Shown: positions 47,299-56,122 of the stretch, one piece after another
Numbering within the stretch: the first letter of the stretch is position 1
How the letters are laid out: each line of letters begins with the position of its first letter
Assembly (NCBI GenBank): GCA_902812465.1
Contig: CADDZE010000002.1
Location: 31,223-95,222, forward strand
Reading direction: 5' to 3'
Origin: Acidobacteriota bacterium
GTDB lineage: Bacteria; Acidobacteriota; Terriglobia; UBA7540
DNA: 64,000 nt
Notes under the pieces: generated by a model
What the model was told of the DNA's origin: nothing
The model's database searches: none
The model's input: only the letters and a program-made list of their open reading frames with translations
Translations under genes and position numbers: made by a program

Positions 47299-48594
47299 AT
47301 GGCCTCCCTGTTGATTCGCAACGGACATGTGATCTCGCCGGACGACCAGCTCGACGGCAAGATGGACATCTGGATCGAAGATGGAAGGATCCGCGAGATC
47401 GGCCCGCGGCTCCCCGCCCCTGTCCCAGACGTCATCGAGGCGCAGGGCCAGGTAGTCTGCCCCGGGTTCGTGGACCTCCACGTCCATCTGCGCGAGCCCG
47501 GCGGTGAGGTTTCCGAAACCCTGGAGACCGGTCTGGCTGCCGCCGTGGCCGGCGGATTCACGAGCGTCTGCCCGATGCCCAACACCAGTCCCGTCAACGA
47601 CTGCGCAGAACTCACAAGCGCCATGCTCGAAAAGGCCAAACGCGTCGGGCTCGCGCGCGTGTTGCCGATCGCCGCGGTCTCCGTTGGCAGCAACGGCGAG
47701 CAACTCACGAACTTCGCCGCCCTCACCAAGGCGGGTGCCGTGGCGTTCTCGGATGACGGGAAGCCGGTAAAGACCGCAGGCCTTCTGCGCCAGGCCTTGC
47801 GGGAAGCGTCGCGACTGGGTGTTCCGATCATCGATCACTGCGAGGACCTGAGCCTCAGTGCCGGAGGCGCGATCCACGAGGGCCCTGTCGCGGCCCGCCT
47901 CGGCGTCAAAGGAATTCCCGCCTGTGCTGAAGACGTGTGTGTGGCTCGCGACCTGGTCCTGGCGGAGGAGTCTCAGGCCGCGCTACACTTGGCCCACACG
48001 TCGACCGCAGGCGCAATCGCCATGGTGCGCGAGGCCAAGCGCCGCGGCGTGAAGGTGACGTGCGAGGTGACACCGCACCACTTCACTCTCACCAATGAGG
48101 CCGTTGAGCAATACGGTACACTCGCCAAGATGAATCCGCCGCTGCGCGGCGCTGCGGACGTCGACGCGCTGCGGGCCAGCATCGCCGACGGTACCATCGA
48201 CGCGATTGCCACGGACCACGCCCCCCACGCACCCCAGCTCAAGCAAAAGCCGCTGGCCGAGGCGCCCTTCGGAGTGATCGGACTCGAAACCGCCCTGGCC
48301 CTGGCCCTCACCCAGCTCGTCCACCCCGGACGCATCTCCCTGGCCCAGCTCGTCCGCCTGATGTCCGCACATCCGGCGCGCATCATTAGCGCGCGCGCGC
48401 CGCACCACTTGGGCCGCTTGCGGCGGGGCGATCCGGCGGACGTCACCGTCTTCCATCCGAACCTGGAGTGGACCTACCGCGCCGCCGAAGGTCGCTCAAA
48501 GAGCTGTAATTCGCCTTTCGACGGCTGGAGCCTGAAAGGCGCCGTGACGGCCACCGTTGTGGGTGGGCGGCTCGTCTACCGCCGGGATCGCTGA
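47299..48594 (+). CDS. pyrC: Dihydroorotase
   Basis: A 431-residue class I dihydroorotase, which closes carbamoyl-aspartate to dihydroorotate in pyrimidine synthesis. ATG 47299 begins MASLLIRNGHVISPDDQ. Zinc ligands are His61 and His63 in DLHVHLREPG; further ligands are in IIDHCED and LAHTSTAGA, and the catalytic Asp is in ATDHAPH. The last strand ends near VVGGRLVYRR. No aspartate carbamoyltransferase (pyrB) is next to it in this window, although they are often neighbours. Confidence 0.94.
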   Translation: MASLLIRNGHVISPDDQLDGKMDIWIEDGRIREIGPRLPAPVPDVIEAQGQVVCPGFVDLHVHLREPGGEVSETLETGLAAAVAGGFTSVCPMPNTSPVNDCAELTSAMLEKAKRVGLARVLPIAAVSVGSNGEQLTNFAALTKAGAVAFSDDGKPVKTAGLLRQALREASRLGVPIIDHCEDLSLSAGGAIHEGPVAARLGVKGIPACAEDVCVARDLVLAEESQAALHLAHTSTAGAIAMVREAKRRGVKVTCEVTPHHFTLTNEAVEQYGTLAKMNPPLRGAADVDALRASIADGTIDAIATDHAPHAPQLKQKPLAEAPFGVIGLETALALALTQLVHPGRISLAQLVRLMSAHPARIISARAPHHLGRLRRGDPADVTVFHPNLEWTYRAAEGRSKSCNSPFDGWSLKGAVTATVVGGRLVYRRDR

Positions 48595-48936
48595 CCGTTT
48601 GTCGTGGGCTGATGGCGAGTTGATGGCGGCTTCGAGAGCGCTTTCGCCGCCCATCGCGCGTTGTACCAGACAGCCCCCGCGACTCTGTCCGAAGGAGCTG
48701 TCCACGGGCAAAGCGTCGTGGTCCTCTAGCACCTCAGCCCTCCCTCCAGCGCGCCGCACAACCGACGCAGTTCCGATTGCAGCACCTAGAAGGGTCTTCG
48801 AAGCTATTCCACAATCTGGATTCGCCCTTGCCCAGGCTGGCGACTCTACTTCATTACTCATTAACCTATAAACACATATCACCTAAAGAGTAACGAATTG
48901 CCAATACAGTGGAATCTGCTAAAGTAGGTTCCCGTT
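48595..48936. promoter_or_regulatory. 342-base gap with promoter near the small zinc-ribbon gene
   Basis: No gene is seen in the first 240 bases. The end is AT-rich: TTGCCA at 48898-48903, 16 bases, then TAAAGT at 48920-48925. Transcription from this pair would start about 5 bases before ATG 48937, so the gene after it may be nearly leaderless. Confidence 0.4.
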
Positions 48937-49125
48937 ATGAAGCTACTTAAATGCCCCTTCTGCGGATCCTCACGCAGCAGCCCGTCGCCCAGCGGACGCC
49001 ACTTCATGTGCCTCGACTGCCACTGCATCATGTTTCGCCCTGAAAACAGGCCTCCGAGCAAGCGGGGCGGAGCGAAAGGACGCCGGCTGAAAGCGCAGGC
49101 CGCCGCGTCGCCCGCAGAAAGCTGA
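48937..49125 (+). CDS. Small zinc-ribbon protein
   Basis: A 62-residue frame with two cysteine pairs, Cys6/Cys9 in CPFC and Cys25/Cys28 in CLDC, spaced as in zinc ribbons, followed by a Lys/Arg-rich and Ala-rich tail. A promoter-like pair ends only 11 bases before ATG 48937 and no Shine-Dalgarno is visible, fitting a leaderless transcript. I do not recognise a family; a small nucleic-acid-binding or regulatory protein is possible. Confidence 0.55.
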   Translation: MKLLKCPFCGSSRSSPSPSGRHFMCLDCHCIMFRPENRPPSKRGGAKGRRLKAQAAASPAES

Positions 49126-49320
49126 CTGGGCATCCTGCCGGCGCGGCTCAATGGGTTCGGATTTGCGTATTCCGGCCCAGTTGGTGAGCCGCGTTGCGAC
49201 CGGACTCTCCGGCGCGGTTGAACGCAGCATAAACCCTCTCCGGCGCGGCCCAAGCCAACAACCTGGGAAACACCGGCTGGAAGTACTGCTATGGCCCTCG
49301 CCCGGCGCCCCACGGCCTCC
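49126..49320. other. Short gap without features
   Basis: These 195 bases separate the zinc-ribbon gene from the convergent Gfo/Idh/MocA gene. I see no credible gene, hairpin or repeat in it. Confidence 0.4.
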
Positions 49321-50778
49321 TCACACTTCCTCGGGTACGATAAACGGCGCGCGATAACCACGATCGGCGTCGCGGAGCAAGCGGTTCGCCTCTTCGTCTC
49401 CGATAACCTGTTCGGTTTCAGGGTCAAAGCGCAGCGAACGTCCGAGGCGATAGGAAGCGTTCGCGAGGTGAATCAGCGTGCAGGAGATGTGGCCTTCTTC
49501 GATGGGCGCGTGCAGATCCTCTTTGCGGCGGCTCCGCACACAGTCGATGAAGTTGGCAAAGTGGTCGCCGGCGCCGTTGCCGCTGGGGCCGGGTTCGCGA
49601 TCTTCGCCCAGCCAGGTGCGGTAGGAGTCGTATTCATCCATCGCCAGGTAGCCTTTCGAGCCATAAAAGATGTTGCCGATGGTGTTGCTCGCGCCCGCAT
49701 TGGGTCCCAGCTTGTGCTGAGGGGGAGCCCCCGGCTTGTGGCCGGCCGCGGATGAAGCTGCCAGGCCAGCGGCTGGGATGCCGCGGCTGTGGAAGGCGCC
49801 ACTGCCGATCTCGGCCTCATGGTTAGTGATCCAGTGGCGAACCTCGAATTCGAGCATCTTGCGCCGGCCGTTGGGCAGGTCGAACTCGAAGGCGCAGCAG
49901 AGCGTGTTGGGAGTTTCCTGGTCATCATCGAACATGAAATGGCCGCCCACGGCGGAGACACGATGGGGAAACTTGACTCCCAATCCCCATCGCGCCTTGT
50001 CCATCGCGTGCACGCCTTGGTTGCCGATGTCGCCGTTGCCGGTATCCCAGAACCAGTGCCAGTTATAGTGGAAGCGGTTACGGGTAAAGGGGCGGAGGGG
50101 GGCGGGGCCGGTCCACAGGTTGTAATCGACTCCGGCGGGGACGGGCTCCACCGGCGCGTGGCCGATTGTATCGCGCCACTTGAAGCAGAGTCCGCGCGCC
50201 AGGTAGACGTCGCCGATCACCCCTTGCTGCAGCCGCTCCACCGCTTCGCCGATCGCCGTGCCGGAACGGCTCTGCGTGCCATGCTGGACGATGCGGTTGT
50301 ATTGGGCGGCCGCGCGCACCAGCTGCCGCCCTTCCCACCAGTTATGCGAGCAAGGCTTCTCGACGTAGACGTCCTTTCCCGCCTGGCAAGCCCAGATCGC
50401 CATCAACGCGTGCCAGTGATTGGGGGTAGCGATGGAAACGGCGTCGATGGAACGATCGTCCAGCAGCTTGCGGACGTCCGCGAAGGTTGCGGGCTTGCCG
50501 AGCCCGCGACGGTCCATGTCCGCCAGCCGCTGGCGCAGAACGTTCTCGTCGACATCACATAGCGCCGCGACTTCGACGTTCGGCAGCTTCGAGAACTCCT
50601 GGACATGATCAAATCCCCGGCCGCGCACGCCGCAGATGGCCACCCGCACGCGTTCGTTCGCGCCCAGGATGCGCTGGGGACGAATCAGACCGCGCACCCC
50701 GCCCAGTGCCGCCACCGCGGCGCCACCCTTGGCTCCGGTCTTCAGAAAATCGCGCCGGCTGAGCTCACCTTTGTCCAT
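49321..50778 (-). CDS. Tat-exported Gfo/Idh/MocA family oxidoreductase
   Basis: A 485-residue oxidoreductase starting at ATG 50778. The N-terminus has the twin-arginine signal SRRDFLKTG followed by a hydrophobic stretch. A Rossmann fold (VAICGVRGRGF) binds NAD(P), and YVEKPCSHNWWEGRQL holds the EKP motif with catalytic lysine. The DUF-like C-terminal domain carries TNHEAEIGSGAFHSRGIPAAGL. These secreted relatives in Acidobacteria, Planctomycetes and similar groups act on sugars or sugar derivatives. Substrate and cofactor are not readable. The longer frame to 51162 is a shadow of its neighbours. Confidence 0.9.
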   Translation of the reverse strand: MDKGELSRRDFLKTGAKGGAAVAALGGVRGLIRPQRILGANERVRVAICGVRGRGFDHVQEFSKLPNVEVAALCDVDENVLRQRLADMDRRGLGKPATFADVRKLLDDRSIDAVSIATPNHWHALMAIWACQAGKDVYVEKPCSHNWWEGRQLVRAAAQYNRIVQHGTQSRSGTAIGEAVERLQQGVIGDVYLARGLCFKWRDTIGHAPVEPVPAGVDYNLWTGPAPLRPFTRNRFHYNWHWFWDTGNGDIGNQGVHAMDKARWGLGVKFPHRVSAVGGHFMFDDDQETPNTLCCAFEFDLPNGRRKMLEFEVRHWITNHEAEIGSGAFHSRGIPAAGLAASSAAGHKPGAPPQHKLGPNAGASNTIGNIFYGSKGYLAMDEYDSYRTWLGEDREPGPSGNGAGDHFANFIDCVRSRRKEDLHAPIEEGHISCTLIHLANASYRLGRSLRFDPETEQVIGDEEANRLLRDADRGYRAPFIVPEEV

Positions 50779-50950
50779 GGCTGCACCTCGATTCCAGGCG
50801 ATTATAGCCGGGTCGCGGCGCAGCGGCGGCTGTTTTCCCGCCAGCTGCTGGCAGATCAGAAGAGCACAGGCCTGGCCATAAGCGCAGGCCGCGGGCGGAG
50901 CCTGGCGGCCGTTGCGGTCTTTGACAAGGGCGCCGGCCAGCCGCAACCCG

Positions 50951-52018
50951 CTAATTGGGGCAACAGGCGCCACGAGGAATGGGGTCGCCGTGGGGGCAGG
51001 TCCTGGGATGGTTGAGGTAGGTGCAGATGCGATCGGTGGACTGGGGATTGAGGATACCCTCGATCTTGTGGGCGCTCTCGTGGAGGATTTCCTTGTCCAT
51101 GCCGAACACCTCGTAGAGCAGGCGCTCGGCGACGCGGTGCCGGCGGATAACGTTGAGGGCACGCTGCTCGCCCTTAGGCGTCAGAGCCACGCGCCCGCCG
51201 CTCAGGTCGAGCCATCCGCCGGCCGCCAGCAGGTGGAAGGTGGCGCGGCTGGCATTGAACTCGGGCAAGGCGTCGGTGGTTAGCGATGCGCCGCCGCTGG
51301 CTCCCTGGGCCTTCCAGACGGCGCGCAGCAGGCCGTCAAACAACTCCTCTTCGCGGTGGGCCAGGATGGTGACTTCGGTGAGACGGCCGTGATGGAGCTC
51401 GATGCGGCGTTCGGCCATGCGCGCGATATTGGGGTCGTGGGTGACGACGATCACCGTGCGCCCTTCGCGATGCATACGCGAGAAAAGGCTCATCACGATG
51501 GCCTCGTTCACCTCGTCGAGGCTGCCGGTGGGCTCGTCCGCCAGGACCAAGGCGGGTTGGTTGATGAGGGCGCGGGCAATGCACACGCGCTGCTGCTCGC
51601 CTCCCGAAAGCTGTGACGGCAAGTGGTGCAGCCGATCGCCAAGGCCCACGCAGCGCAGCGCATCCTCCGCCTCGGCTTCATCCGCCAGGCTGTGAAAATA
51701 CTGCGCCAGCATCACGTTCTCGACGGCGGTGAGATAGGGCACCAGGTGATAGGTCTGAAAGATGAAGCCGATTTTCTCGGCGCGAAACCGGGCCCGCTCA
51801 GGACCGGAGAGCCGGCTGAGGTCCCGGCCTTCCATCAGCACGTGCCCTTCGGTGGGCTCATCCAGCCCGCCCAGGATGTTCAGCAGCGTGCTCTTGCCCG
51901 AGCCTGAGGGACCAACCACGGCCATCCACTCGCCGCGTTCGACCGTAAACGAGGTATGGTTCAAGGCGTAGATGCCACCGTATCGCTTGGTCACCCCGCG
52001 GACTTCAATGAAAGCCAC
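50951..52018 (-). CDS. ABC ATPase fused to a complete DtxR/MntR-like metalloregulator
   Basis: A 355-residue fusion. Residues 1-215 are a MacB/LolD-type ATPase: Walker A 36-43 (GPSGSGKS), signature 137-144 (LSGGEQQR), Walker B with Asp161-Glu162, switch His194. Residues about 222-287 resemble a winged helix-turn-helix ([30 protein letters not shown]). Residues 288-345 are the DtxR dimerisation and metal domain: [10 protein letters not shown] with His294 and Glu298, His313, His317, Glu320, and CPHGDPIP at 341-348. Compared with DtxR, Cys102 becomes His317 and His106 becomes Gly321. It is the last gene of an iron-transport operon. Confidence 0.88.
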   Translation of the reverse strand: MAFIEVRGVTKRYGGIYALNHTSFTVERGEWMAVVGPSGSGKSTLLNILGGLDEPTEGHVLMEGRDLSRLSGPERARFRAEKIGFIFQTYHLVPYLTAVENVMLAQYFHSLADEAEAEDALRCVGLGDRLHHLPSQLSGGEQQRVCIARALINQPALVLADEPTGSLDEVNEAIVMSLFSRMHREGRTVIVVTHDPNIARMAERRIELHHGRLTEVTILAHREEELFDGLLRAVWKAQGASGGASLTTDALPEFNASRATFHLLAAGGWLDLSGGRVALTPKGEQRALNVIRRHRVAERLLYEVFGMDKEILHESAHKIEGILNPQSTDRICTYLNHPRTCPHGDPIPRGACCPN

Positions 52019-52019
52019 T

Positions 52020-53231
52020 CTATTCCCCTTTCAGCACCAGCGCCGGCTGGATGCCGCGCACCGCAGCGACGGGCAGTAGCGTCGAGATGAAGGCTAGCAC
52101 AGCGGTTACCAGGGTGACAGCCGGAAACGTCCACGCCGCCATCTGCAGAGTAACGCCGAACAAACTTCTTCCTACCTGGCGGGCCAGAAGCAAGCCAAGC
52201 GCCCAGCCGGCCGCCCCTCCCGCCATGCCCAGCGCCGTCGCCTCGGCCAGAAACAGCTTCATCACCAAGCTATCGTCCGCGCCCACGGCCTTCATCACCG
52301 CAATGTCGCGCCGCCGCTCCAGCAGGATGGCGGTCATCGTGGCGACGACACAGAGCGCAATGATCGCCAGAATCGAAAGGGTCAGAACCACCGAAAGCAG
52401 GCGAACCGTGCGCAGCACCTGCGCTTGCGATTCGACGATTTGCCGGACGGGCCGAGCCTCGATACCTGGCGCCAGACTCTGCAGTTCGCGCAGCACGTGG
52501 TAAACTTCGCGCTCGTCGCCGGGAATGCGCAACTCGACCAGGCTTACCTTCCCGTGCAAGCCGGTGAGGTCTTGGAGGTCCTCGAGCGAAACGAAGACGC
52601 GGTCGTCCTCGGCTGAGCCGGTGGAAACCAGAGCGGCGACGGTGAAGCGCTGGGCGGCAGGGGTTGCCGCTACTGGAGCAGAACCCTCCCCCGCCCTGAG
52701 AACGATGCTGCCGCCGCGGCGGACTTTCAGCCGCTCGGCCAGCCCCACGCCGAGCACGCATTGGCCACGGGCGCCCCGCAACTCCAGGCCGTCAACGTGC
52801 CAAGCGGGATTGAGGGCTCTCAGCGCCTCAAAATCCGCGCCGACCGAGACAACCGTCGCCTGGACGCCCGGCACGCCGTGCGGCTCGATACGCGCTACGG
52901 CGTAGAGGACCGGCACGGCCACGATACCTCCGGAAGCCAGGGGCGTCAGCCGGTCGACTAACTCGTCGTCCAGCAAGCCCCCGCTGGGGTCACCCGAAAG
53001 CGGCACCGCGGGCGAGACGACGGCGTTCGGGCCGTAGGCAGCCAGCTCGCGGGTCATCTTGCGCCGTGCGTCGCCGTAGAGATTCAGCAACATCGAGGCG
53101 ACGGCCGCGCCGGTCAGCAGGGCGCCCAACGCCACCACCGTCTGCGGCCGCCTGAGGCTGATGCCTCTTCGCCAGAGACGGAAGAACATGGAAGCGCCGT
53201 GCGGGCGAGCGAGTTGTGTGTTCGTAGCCAA
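52020..53231 (-). CDS. MacB/FtsX-like ABC permease, second of the iron locus
   Basis: A 403-residue permease with four membrane helices (about 30-52, then three at 275-390) around a periplasmic core domain. The N-terminal helix, the SVVLTLSILAIIALCVVATMTAILLERRRDIAVMKAVGADD region and the C-terminal VTLVTAVLAFISTLLPVAAVRGIQPALVL are typical of FtsX-type permeases. The next gene downstream (the ATPase fusion) starts one base after its stop, so they are coupled. With the other permease it probably makes a heterodimer, as in the Campylobacter P19 locus. Confidence 0.88.
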   Translation of the reverse strand: MATNTQLARPHGASMFFRLWRRGISLRRPQTVVALGALLTGAAVASMLLNLYGDARRKMTRELAAYGPNAVVSPAVPLSGDPSGGLLDDELVDRLTPLASGGIVAVPVLYAVARIEPHGVPGVQATVVSVGADFEALRALNPAWHVDGLELRGARGQCVLGVGLAERLKVRRGGSIVLRAGEGSAPVAATPAAQRFTVAALVSTGSAEDDRVFVSLEDLQDLTGLHGKVSLVELRIPGDEREVYHVLRELQSLAPGIEARPVRQIVESQAQVLRTVRLLSVVLTLSILAIIALCVVATMTAILLERRRDIAVMKAVGADDSLVMKLFLAEATALGMAGGAAGWALGLLLARQVGRSLFGVTLQMAAWTFPAVTLVTAVLAFISTLLPVAAVRGIQPALVLKGE

Positions 53232-53322
53232 GCTGCTTGCTCCCTACCCGGCGGGGTGCAGAAGCCGCACTCTGGGAGCGCCAGAACAATGGCGGCCCGA
53301 GGCCCCACCCCAGATTTCGACC

Positions 53323-54627
53323 CTACTGGCGCAAGGCCATGGCTGGCGGCACACCGAGGCCGCGAAGTAACGGCCAGGCGCTTCCCGCCCAGGTCACCGC
53401 CAGGGCCAGCGTGACTGCCGCCGGCAGCAGTGCGCCGTGGATCGCCGCCGGAGAACCGAAGATGGCGGCGGCCAGCCGGCGCGCCAGCAGGCTCCCGGCG
53501 GCGTACCCTGCAAGGCCTCCCAGGATGCCGACCACCGAAACCTCGAGCACCAGGATGACCGCCACGCGCAGGACGGTCGCCCCCAGACACTGGAAGAGGG
53601 CGATCTCGCGTCGGCGTTCGAGCACCATCGCCAGCATCATAGAAGCCACCGCCAGCGCAGCGGCAACCACCGCCGCAACCGCCAGCACCGCCATCAAAGC
53701 GCTCAGGCGGCGCAGCACCCGGCCCTCCGTGTCCGCGACGCGGAAGACGGGCTTGGCCACCGAGCCGGGCAGGGCCTCCTCAACCTGGTAGGCGATCGAC
53801 CGCACGTAAGGCGAACAACTCCACTTCTCGAACTGCTCGGGCGTCATCTGGCGCGGGTCCATGCGGGCGAAGTCGTCCTCAGGCTTGGTCAAGGCGCTGA
53901 TTTCCACGCTGCGGATCTTGCCTGGCAGGCCGGCGAGCTTTTGCGCGGCGGCGAGAGGCACAAGGACTTGGTTATCCGGTGCTTCGCCTGTCTGGAGGAT
54001 GCCCTCCACGCGCAGGCGGAGTCCGGAGGCCGGCACCGCTGTGCGCGCGGGCTCAGTCAGGGGCTGCACCCTGAAAACTTGCCCGACCCTCAGGCCGAAG
54101 GAGCGGGCCAGACGCTCACCGAGGAGGCAGCCGACCACATTCTCGTCGGGGCCGGAGTCGCCAGGCCATTGGCCTTCTACCTTCCAGGAGGGGTGCATCC
54201 GCTTGACACCGGTAACAAACACCTGGGACGACTCCGGATGAAGGGTCTTCTCAAACCACGTGCCCAGCAGCGTGATAGGGCGGCCGTGGAGGCTGGCGGG
54301 AACCGGCAGAAAGGGCGCAAAGGCCAAAATGTTGTTCCGCCAAAAGATTTTTTTGAGGTTGACGAGGGCGGCTTCGCTGAGAAAGGCACCCGAGCCGGCG
54401 GGGCGGTATTCCCGGCCACCCACCGTGACGGAAAGGTTGTCGGCGACAGGCGTGGCGATGATATTGGCACCGAACGAACGCAGTTCGCGGTTCAGCTTGT
54501 CGCCCACGTCGAGCGCCATCGCCGCTACGGCCGTAGCCACGGCCACGCCCAGGGCGACGGAAACCAGGCTGAGCAGCTGGCGCCGCCGCTGGCGGATCAG
54601 GGAATGGCCGACGATGTGAATCAGCAT
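53323..54627 (-). CDS. MacB/FtsX-like ABC permease, first of the iron locus
   Basis: A 434-residue permease with a first helix at about 15-40 (RRRQLLSLVSVALGVAVATAVAAMALDVGDKLNRELRSFGANI split here by the FtsX motif) and three C-terminal helices. The periplasmic core has SGVKRMHPSWKVEGQWP. It starts 34 bases after the FTR1 gene and ends 91 before the second permease. The plus-strand frame at 53437-54789 is a long antisense shadow with no independent support. Confidence 0.87.
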   Translation of the reverse strand: MLIHIVGHSLIRQRRRQLLSLVSVALGVAVATAVAAMALDVGDKLNRELRSFGANIIATPVADNLSVTVGGREYRPAGSGAFLSEAALVNLKKIFWRNNILAFAPFLPVPASLHGRPITLLGTWFEKTLHPESSQVFVTGVKRMHPSWKVEGQWPGDSGPDENVVGCLLGERLARSFGLRVGQVFRVQPLTEPARTAVPASGLRLRVEGILQTGEAPDNQVLVPLAAAQKLAGLPGKIRSVEISALTKPEDDFARMDPRQMTPEQFEKWSCSPYVRSIAYQVEEALPGSVAKPVFRVADTEGRVLRRLSALMAVLAVAAVVAAALAVASMMLAMVLERRREIALFQCLGATVLRVAVILVLEVSVVGILGGLAGYAAGSLLARRLAAAIFGSPAAIHGALLPAAVTLALAVTWAGSAWPLLRGLGVPPAMALRQ

Positions 54628-54661
54628 AGACGGTGCGCCATCGGAGAGAGCGTCGGGCTGC

Positions 54662-55933
54662 TTAGCGGAACAGCTTCGCCGCCGCCTCCAGTGCTGTCGG
54701 CCCGATCACCACCGTTTCGCCCTCCACGCGGTAGTCGACGTGGATCGGGTTACAGCCGCCCGCGGTGCCGATGGTCGGAACGTAGATAGCGGCGCCGCAA
54801 TTGCGGCAAATCACGTTCTTGCCGTCCTGGTAGTAGCCCTGGGTGCCGCAGATCTGGCAGGCGTCGAGGGCCACGCGGACGCTGTCGGAATCGTCCAGGA
54901 TGGAGATGAAGCGCGCTTCGGCCCCGCCCACGTTCACCACAAAATGGTGGAGCCGGTGGTCGCGCAGTTCGGCCACCGGGATGGTGGCTCCTTGGCTGGA
55001 TAGGGAGAGGCGTTGGGGGGGAGACACCGCCTGGGCGGTGCGAGAATAGATGAACTGCGCGCTGACCGCCACGATGCACGCCGTGCCTAGCGTGGCCAGC
55101 GTCAGCCTCCAAAAGCGGTCACGCCGCTGTTCGGCGAGCCGCTTTCTCCGGTCCGGCGGAGCCAGCTGAGAGAGCTCCCCCGCCTGGCGCACCGCGGAAG
55201 CTTGAATTCGTTGCGCAGTCACCAGGAACAGGCACAGCGCGATCAGCACCACGAAGAAAAGCGCGTCGTTGTTTACCCAAGGGCCGACAACGGCCATCTC
55301 CCGGCGGCTGGTGGGCAGCACACCGCGTTCCGAGAGCTCGTGCACTCCTGTCACCAGGAGCTGCACCCCTACCAGCATTAGCACCAGCGTGGTGACGGAG
55401 AAGAACTGCCGCAGGTTCACCCGAAGCGTCCCCTTGAAGAAGGCCACGCCCAGCGCGAGGGCCAGCGCCAGACCGGCCAGCCCGCCCATGAAGTTCACCA
55501 GCTCGGCCGTGCTGCGCAAAGAGACGGCAGCCAGGAACAGCACGGTCTCGATTCCTTCACGCAACACCATCAGGAAAACGAAGAGGAAGAGCCCCAGGGC
55601 GGCGCTACGAGGCGGCGAGGCGGCAAGGCCGGAAAGGCGCTCTTCGATCTCCTGCTTCATGCGCTTGCCCGTCCGCCACATCCAGACCACCATCGAGGCG
55701 ACAAACACCGCCCCCACCAGCATCAGCCAGCCTTCATAGGCGTCTTCGCTCACCTCCCAGCGGTGCACCCAGTAAGCGGCCACTGCGCTAGCCACGACGG
55801 CCGCCGCCAGTGCCCAGTAAACCAAGCCGCTCCAGTGTCTGCGACCGCTCTTTTGCAGATAGCCGAGAACAATCCCGATAATTAACGCAGCCTCTACACC
55901 TTCACGAAGCGTAATGACGAATGACTGGAACAT
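54662..55933 (-). CDS. FTR1 iron permease fused to a DUF2318 Fe-S-type domain
   Basis: A 423-residue fusion. Residues 1-245 are a seven-helix FTR1/EfeU permease with the two iron-handling motifs REGVE (10-14) and REGIE (125-129). A helix at about 285-305 leads into a DUF2318 domain with Cys359-x-x-Cys362, Cys376-x-x-Cys379 and Cys394 (CQICG, CRNCG, GGC). In the Campylobacter P19 system the same two functions are encoded separately (Cj1658 and Cj1660), beside ABC genes. No P19 protein gene is seen here. It heads the operon. Oxidation-coupled or redox-coupled ferric uptake is inferred. Confidence 0.9.
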   Translation of the reverse strand: MFQSFVITLREGVEAALIIGIVLGYLQKSGRRHWSGLVYWALAAAVVASAVAAYWVHRWEVSEDAYEGWLMLVGAVFVASMVVWMWRTGKRMKQEIEERLSGLAASPPRSAALGLFLFVFLMVLREGIETVLFLAAVSLRSTAELVNFMGGLAGLALALALGVAFFKGTLRVNLRQFFSVTTLVLMLVGVQLLVTGVHELSERGVLPTSRREMAVVGPWVNNDALFFVVLIALCLFLVTAQRIQASAVRQAGELSQLAPPDRRKRLAEQRRDRFWRLTLATLGTACIVAVSAQFIYSRTAQAVSPPQRLSLSSQGATIPVAELRDHRLHHFVVNVGGAEARFISILDDSDSVRVALDACQICGTQGYYQDGKNVICRNCGAAIYVPTIGTAGGCNPIHVDYRVEGETVVIGPTALEAAAKLFR

Positions 55934-55943
55934 ACCCCGTCAC

Positions 55944-55963
55944 GACTCCGAAGGTCCAGAGTC
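55944..55963 (-). promoter_or_regulatory. Dyad GACTC-N10-GAGTC just before the FTR1 start
   Basis: An inverted repeat of 5-base arms with a 10-base centre lies 11-30 bases upstream of the FTR1 ATG. It could be an operator for metal control but it does not match the standard DtxR or Fur boxes. Only the dyad itself is observed. Confidence 0.25.
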
Positions 55964-55977
55964 CCTACCGAAAAGCC

Positions 55978-56034
55978 TCCCAAAAATTCAACTTATTGAT
56001 TTTAAACCACATTACGGCTTTGTTTGCTAAAAAG
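55978..56034 (+). repeat. Dispersed ~55-bp repeat, copy 3
   Basis: Third copy, with the core CACATTACGGCTTTGTTTG (56009-56027) and the A-run. The left half is more diverged. It lies upstream of the FTR1 operon and downstream of ccdA. Confidence 0.72.
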
Positions 56035-56122
56035 CTTCACGCATGAGGGACAGGAAGCATTTGGCTGCCCTTCTAGCTTTCTGAATGCCTCTGTAGCGTG
56101 GTGGAACAACCGGCGCAAAACC

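Noticed and set aside
53437..54789. A 450-residue open frame on the plus strand across the first ABC permease
   Set aside because: It is antisense to a well-supported permease, rich in Arg, His and Gln in the manner of GC-rich shadow frames, and has no start site or family motif.
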